Shown here piece by piece: positions 59,917 to 64,000 of a DNA stretch of 64,000 nucleotides. The notes beneath the pieces were generated by a model. The model made no database searches. It saw only the letters and a list, made by a program, of their open reading frames with translations, and was not told the DNA's origin. The DNA is from Halioglobus sp. (GTDB lineage: Bacteria; Pseudomonadota; Gammaproteobacteria; Pseudomonadales; Halieaceae). The stretch lies in NCBI GenBank assembly GCA_029246385.1, contig JAQWNG010000028.1:120822-184821 (forward strand). Direction: 5' to 3'. Made by a program: the position numbers and the translations under genes. Each line of letters starts with the position of its first letter. The first letter of the stretch is position 1.

Positions 59917-59945
59917 ATTATAGGCATTTAGCGCCATAAACACAA
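59917..59945 (-). promoter_or_regulatory. Sigma-70 promoter of the sdh-suc operon
   Basis: On the minus strand TTGTGT, 17-base spacer, TATAAT (perfect -10 box). The sdhC start is about 107 bases downstream of the -10 box. Confidence 0.7.
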
Positions 59946-60066
59946 ACCCACTGTGTTACAGGGCAACAAAACCAAATCTGCTGCGAACCCTATCACTATA
60001 GGTGAACTTTGTTTCATAAGACTCCATTCAACTTTCGGCTTTTCCCGACAATTGATACCCGTTCAA

Positions 60067-60094
60067 TTGACAAAAACTTCCGAGACTTTATAGT
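60067..60094 (+). promoter_or_regulatory. Sigma-70 promoter of gltA
   Basis: TTGACA (perfect -35 box), 16-base spacer, TATAGT; the gltA ATG lies 35 bases downstream of the -10 box. It is divergent from the sdh promoter, about 120 bases away. Confidence 0.8.
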
Positions 60095-60129
60095 AGTGAA
60101 CCGCATCAATAGACGACCTGAGACTCCCT

Positions 60130-61419
60130 ATGACCGACAAAAAGGCCACGCTTAAAATCGACGGAATCGAAGAGGCTATTGAGCTTCCCATCTACGTCGG
60201 CACCTTGGGGCCTGACGTCGCTGATGTTGGCGGGCTCACTGCCAAAGGCCTGTTTACTTACGACCCCGGATTCGTCTCCACTGCTTCTTGTGAATCCAAA
60301 ATTACGTTTATCGATGGCGCCAAAGGAATTCTTCTCCACAGAGGCTACCCAATCGGTCAGCTAGCAGAGAACTCCGACTACCTAGAGACTTGCTACCTTC
60401 TACTGTACGGTGAACTCCCTACTGCGGATCAAAAAGCCCGATTCTTAACAACTGTAAGTCGACACACTATGGTCAACGAGCAGATATGCACTTTTTTTAA
60501 CGGGTTTCGCCGAGATGCACACCCAATGGCAGTTATGTGTGGCGTAGTAGGGGCGCTTTCGGCTTTTTATCACGATTCTCTAGAAATATCTGACGAACAC
60601 CATCGAGAAATTGCTGCTTTTCGCCTGATTGCTAAGATGCCAACTTTGGCGGCAATGAGTTACAAATATTCTACAGGCCAGCCTTTTATGTATCCGGACA
60701 ACAGTTTAAGTTATGCAGAAAATTTTCTTCATATGATGTTTGGGAATCCCTGCGAACCAAGCAATATAAGTCCAGTGCTTGCTAGGGCAATGGATCGTAT
60801 TTTTCTGCTGCATGCCGATCATGAGCAGAATGCGTCTACTTCAACCGTCCGTCTCGCGGGATCATCTGGCGCTAATCCTTTTGCATGCATCGCCGCAGGC
60901 ATCGCTGCGCTTTGGGGACCCTCGCACGGTGGAGCTAATGAGGCCGTGCTGGAAATGCTCAAGGAAATTGGTGATGTATCCAGGATTGAAGAGTTTGTCG
61001 CTCGTGCCAAAGATAAAAATGACCCATTCCGACTTATGGGTTTCGGTCACCGAGTGTATAAGAACTTCGATCCGCGCGCGAAGGTAATGAAGGAGGCTGC
61101 TGACGAAGTGCTGGCAGAACTCGGCATTGAGAATGATCCGCTACTGGAGATTGCCAAACGTCTTGAGGATATTGCCCTGTCAGATACTTACTTCATCGAG
61201 AAGAAGCTATACCCCAATGTGGATTTTTACTCTGGCATCATTCTCAAGGCGATCGGCATACCCGCAAGCATGTTCACCGTAATATTCGCAGTGGGTCGCA
61301 CTGTCGGGTGGATAGCCCACTGGAACGAGATGATCAGCGGCACCTACCGAATTGGGCGCCCCCGGCAGCTCTATACAGGCTATACTGAGCGCGACTTTGT
61401 TCCAACGAGTGAACGCTAG
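60130..61419 (+). CDS. gltA: Citrate synthase GltA
   Basis: 429 residues, type II (hexameric, NADH-sensitive type) length. Active-site His in [14 protein letters not shown] and [14 protein letters not shown], and Asp in [15 protein letters not shown]. Condenses acetyl-CoA with oxaloacetate. Divergent from the sdh operon, so both arms of the cycle are controlled from one region. Confidence 0.98.
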   Translation: MTDKKATLKIDGIEEAIELPIYVGTLGPDVADVGGLTAKGLFTYDPGFVSTASCESKITFIDGAKGILLHRGYPIGQLAENSDYLETCYLLLYGELPTADQKARFLTTVSRHTMVNEQICTFFNGFRRDAHPMAVMCGVVGALSAFYHDSLEISDEHHREIAAFRLIAKMPTLAAMSYKYSTGQPFMYPDNSLSYAENFLHMMFGNPCEPSNISPVLARAMDRIFLLHADHEQNASTSTVRLAGSSGANPFACIAAGIAALWGPSHGGANEAVLEMLKEIGDVSRIEEFVARAKDKNDPFRLMGFGHRVYKNFDPRAKVMKEAADEVLAELGIENDPLLEIAKRLEDIALSDTYFIEKKLYPNVDFYSGIILKAIGIPASMFTVIFAVGRTVGWIAHWNEMISGTYRIGRPRQLYTGYTERDFVPTSER

Positions 61420-61436
61420 AGAGCATCTGAAACAGG

Positions 61437-61458
61437 AAGAGCCCTACCCAGGCTTTTT
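61437..61458 (+). terminator. Terminator of gltA
   Basis: AAGAGCC (61437-61443) pairs with GGCTTTT (61451-61457) through a 7-base loop with one G-U pair; the downstream arm runs into a T-run. It begins 18 bases after the gltA stop codon. Confidence 0.6.
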
Positions 61459-61505
61459 GATTGTCACCAGTGGATCATAGTCGCTAATTACTGGAATTTT
61501 TAACA

Positions 61506-62627
61506 ATGTCCAACATCGTTATCAGCGGAACCGGCCTCTTTACTCCGGCAGAGTCCATCAGCAACGAAGAGTTAGTGTCCTCATTCAATGCTTACGCAGA
61601 CAACTTCAACGCTGATCATGCAGAGCAAATCGCGGCAGGTACAGTGCTGGCCATGCAACAATCGTCAGCGGAATTTGTTGAAAAAGCATCGGGGATCAAG
61701 TCCCGCTATGTGATGAATAAAAGCGGAATTGTAGACCCTAAACGGATGGTACCGCGCCTTCCTGAGCGCCCCAATGAGGCGCAGTCGATCCAGTGTGAAA
61801 TGGGTGTCGCCGCAGCCCAAGAAGCGATGCGTCAGGCTGGCAAAACGGCCGCTGATATCGATTCTGTTATTGTTGCCGCATCAAATATGCAGCGTCCTTA
61901 CCCAGCCATCGCCGTTGAAATTCAGGACGCGCTGAGCATCAAAGGATACGGTTTTGATATGAACGTGGCATGCTCGTCTGCTACCTTCGGCATCCAGCAA
62001 GCTCGAGACGCAGTCAGCGCTGGCAGTGCGCGCTGCGTATTAATAATCAATCCGGAAATTTGTAGCGGTCATCTAAATTTTCTCGACCGCGACTCACATT
62101 TCATTTTTGGCGATGTATGCACTGCCATCATCGTCGAGAGCACGACTACCGCAACCAGTCATGAGCAATACGTTATCGTAGACAGTAAATTGCAAACGAT
62201 TTTCTCAAACAATATCCGCAATAATTTTGGTTTCCTCAATCGGGGCGATGAATCGGGAACCGGCGCGACTGACAAGTTATTTGTTCAGGAAGGACGCAAA
62301 GTCTTCAAAGAGGTCTGCCCCGCAGTAGCAGCACAAATATCAGATCAGCTGGAATTACTTGACATTTCACCCAATAAAATCAAACGACTGTGGCTGCATC
62401 AGGCAAACCTCAGCATGAACCAATTGATCTCTAAACGCGTTCTCGGTCGAGACGCTAGCGCCGATGAGGCTCCGATTATTCTCGATGAATATGCCAACAC
62501 CAGTTCAGCGGGCTCGATAATTGCCTTTCATAAGCATCGCAGTGATCTAACTAGCGGTGACATGGGAGTGCTCTGCTCTTTTGGCGCTGGCTATAGCATC
62601 GGCAGCCTCATACTGAAAAAAGTATAA
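61506..62627 (+). CDS. Beta-ketoacyl-ACP synthase III-type condensing enzyme (PA3286-like)
   Basis: 373 residues of the thiolase fold. Catalytic triad Cys156 ([10 protein letters not shown]), His298 (LHQANLSMN), Asn331 (EYANTSSAG). It is about 55 residues longer than FabH because of an N-terminal insert ([20 protein letters not shown] and the following SIKSRYV region), a layout I recall from Pseudomonas PA3286, which diverts beta-oxidation acyl-CoA to fatty-acid synthesis. That specific role is inferred. Single gene after gltA, convergent with hisC. Confidence 0.87.
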   Translation: MSNIVISGTGLFTPAESISNEELVSSFNAYADNFNADHAEQIAAGTVLAMQQSSAEFVEKASGIKSRYVMNKSGIVDPKRMVPRLPERPNEAQSIQCEMGVAAAQEAMRQAGKTAADIDSVIVAASNMQRPYPAIAVEIQDALSIKGYGFDMNVACSSATFGIQQARDAVSAGSARCVLIINPEICSGHLNFLDRDSHFIFGDVCTAIIVESTTTATSHEQYVIVDSKLQTIFSNNIRNNFGFLNRGDESGTGATDKLFVQEGRKVFKEVCPAVAAQISDQLELLDISPNKIKRLWLHQANLSMNQLISKRVLGRDASADEAPIILDEYANTSSAGSIIAFHKHRSDLTSGDMGVLCSFGAGYSIGSLILKKV

Positions 62628-62712
62628 GCGGCGTTTAGTTTTTATTATTGGACAACCAGTGCTGGTCAACTGCTGCGTTAACGCAACCATCATTGAATAG
62701 GGCGCAAGCGCA

Positions 62713-63777
62713 TCAACCGTTACCCATCACAGTTCTCAACGCTATCAACAGGGCTTCATTGTTTTCATCTGTACCTATAGTAATGCGAAGATGGTTGTCG
62801 ATTCGTGGCTTATCAAAATACCGTACGAGTATGCCTTGATCCCGCAGGCCAGAAAATAATTCGCGAGCACTATACTGCCGGTGAGATGCCAGAATAAAAT
62901 TGGCGACTGACGGCAATATATCAAATCCTAGTTCGGTCATCCCAGAACACAGTATGTTACGGGTGTTAATTACCCGCTCGCAAGTATTACGAAAATAATT
63001 CTCATCGCCTATCGAAGCCAAAGCGGCCCGTTGCGCAACAATGTCCAGTGGATATGAGTTAAATGAATTCTTGACGCGCCCAAGCGCTTCAATCAATGTT
63101 TCACTGCCCATGGCAAACCCGACCCGTAGGCCGGCTAATGCTCGAGATTTAGATAGCGTCTGCACTACCAAAAGATTGTCATATTCATCAATTAGTTTTG
63201 CTGCAGAATCGCCGCCAAAATCGATGTAAGCCTCATCTATAACTACTACCGATTCAGCACTCCTTTGCAGCAAAGCGCGAATAGAATCGAGACCCATCAG
63301 CATACCGGTGGGGGCATTCGGATTAGGAATAATGATACCGCCATTTTTCGCCGGGTAAGAAGCAGGGTCGATACTGAAATCCGCCTCTAATGGGATCGCA
63401 TTAGAAGCAATGTCAAACAGCGCAGACCAAACCGGATAGAAGCTATAACTGACGTCTGGAAAATACAGCGGCAGCCTGTGCTTAAATAATGCCATGAATG
63501 CCAATGCAATAACTTCGTCCGACCCATTGCCCACAAAGACCTGTTCAGTCTGCAGACCGAATCGAGTGGCGATGGCTTCCCTAAGAACAAAGGATTCAGG
63601 ATCAGGGTACAGACGCAGCGCATCTGCACTGACCGCACTAATGGCCTCCAATACGCGAGGCGATGGCGGATAAGGACTTTCATTGGTGTTGAGTTTCACC
63701 AACTTATCTGACAGGGGTTGCTCGCCGGGAACATAGGGCGTCAGCGTACTAACCACATCACTCCAGTAACGACTCAT
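62713..63777 (-). CDS. hisC: Histidinol-phosphate aminotransferase HisC
   Basis: 354 residues. PLP Lys210 is in QTLSKSRALAGLRVGFA, with NPNAPTG and DEAYIDF for cofactor binding and the N-terminal LNTNESPYPPSP for substrate. It transaminates imidazole-acetol phosphate in histidine synthesis; related HisC copies in other genomes act on aromatic amino acids. It is not with other his genes, so it may be the stand-alone or second copy. Confidence 0.9.
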   Translation of the reverse strand: MSRYWSDVVSTLTPYVPGEQPLSDKLVKLNTNESPYPPSPRVLEAISAVSADALRLYPDPESFVLREAIATRFGLQTEQVFVGNGSDEVIALAFMALFKHRLPLYFPDVSYSFYPVWSALFDIASNAIPLEADFSIDPASYPAKNGGIIIPNPNAPTGMLMGLDSIRALLQRSAESVVVIDEAYIDFGGDSAAKLIDEYDNLLVVQTLSKSRALAGLRVGFAMGSETLIEALGRVKNSFNSYPLDIVAQRAALASIGDENYFRNTCERVINTRNILCSGMTELGFDILPSVANFILASHRQYSARELFSGLRDQGILVRYFDKPRIDNHLRITIGTDENNEALLIALRTVMGNG

Positions 63778-63860
63778 GATATGCCCTGACCTTTCACCGG
63801 ATCGTGATTGACGATCCGTTTATGCGACAAGCCCGAAACAGTACCGAGCTTCATTAAAAA

Positions 63861-63936
63861 TGGCGTCCCCTAGGGGGTTCGAACCCCTGTTACCGCCGTG
63901 AAAGGGCAGTGTCCTGGACCACTAGACGAAGGGGAC
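63861..63936 (-). tRNA. tRNA-Glu (TTC anticodon), second copy
   Basis: 76 bases with encoded CCA. Identical to the tRNA-Glu at 38690-38765 except for two D-loop positions (GGTCC here, GGCCT there). It lies on the opposite strand to the first copy, upstream of hisC. Confidence 0.97.
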
Positions 63937-63971
63937 GCGAAGAATTGCTACGTTCCTTAAAACGCGACGCT

Positions 63972-63999
63972 ATTGTACCCAAGCGCACCTGCGATGCAA
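63972..63999 (-). promoter_or_regulatory. Promoter of the second tRNA-Glu
   Basis: On the minus strand TTGCAT, 16-base spacer, TACAAT, followed by a GC-rich AGCGTCGCG stretch; the tRNA begins 35 bases after the -10 box. Confidence 0.6.
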
Positions 64000-64000
64000 G

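Overview
The window looks like a chromosomal segment of a free-living, probably marine, gammaproteobacterium related to the Pseudomonadales/Cellvibrionales (Halieaceae, Spongiibacteraceae or OM60/SAR92-like groups). This rests on gene content and order: a sdhCDAB-sucAB-lpd-sucCD operon divergent from gltA, a prmB-aroC-yheU-tusA-epmC-pdxB run, a lone thrH, a CysB of standard length, a TonB-dependent receptor next to a sulfatase, and F420/LLM-type and phytanoyl-CoA dioxygenase-type oxidoreductases. The family assignments are from reading the protein sequences; no database search was run.

Layout. 1-4.8 kb (minus): acyl-CoA (probably propionyl-CoA) carboxylase beta and alpha subunits followed by a methylmalonyl-CoA epimerase cut by the window edge. 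5.1-12.9 kb: housekeeping genes (pabB convergent with thrH, cysB, 5'-nucleotidase, an alanine/glycine symporter with a D-cysteine desulfhydrase-like enzyme and yajC, exonuclease III). 13-20.8 kb: a MarR pseudogene remnant, a probable catabolic run (SnoaL-like, GST-like, amidohydrolase-like, metallo-beta-lactamase fold), peroxiredoxin, Nudix, flavin reductase, moaCDE, and a divergent LLM-class oxidoreductase. 21-35 kb: the accessory part: GPH-type transporter, PQQ-dependent lipoprotein dehydrogenase with a C-terminal cytochrome c, an ADP/ATP-translocase-like membrane protein, an exported MDR-type oxidoreductase, TonB-dependent receptor, arylsulfatase, phytanoyl-CoA dioxygenase-type enzyme, fasciclin protein and a DUF6607-type exported protein.

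35.4-46.4 kb: tRNA-Ser, queF, an ABC exporter, tRNA-Glu and tRNA-Gly, msrB, and the pdxB to prmB run, then a small envelope operon (sixA, alpha/beta hydrolase, DUF4892). 46.4-64 kb: htpG behind a clear sigma-32 promoter, the complete TCA operon (sucDC, lpd, sucBA, sdhBADC as read along the plus strand, all transcribed on the minus strand), divergent gltA, a FabH-like ketoacyl synthase, hisC, and a second tRNA-Glu on the opposite strand to the first.

How the genes work together: propionyl-CoA carboxylase and epimerase feed methylmalonyl-CoA toward succinyl-CoA, which the TCA operon here consumes. The 21-35 kb block reads as outer-membrane uptake, periplasmic desulfation and quinone-linked alcohol oxidation of an unknown, perhaps sulfated, lipid-like compound; this is inference. 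No insertion sequence, prophage, rRNA operon or CRISPR array was seen. The most unusual items are the MDR oxidoreductase with a signal peptide, the amidohydrolase-fold protein lacking its metal motif, and the expanded biotin carboxylase.
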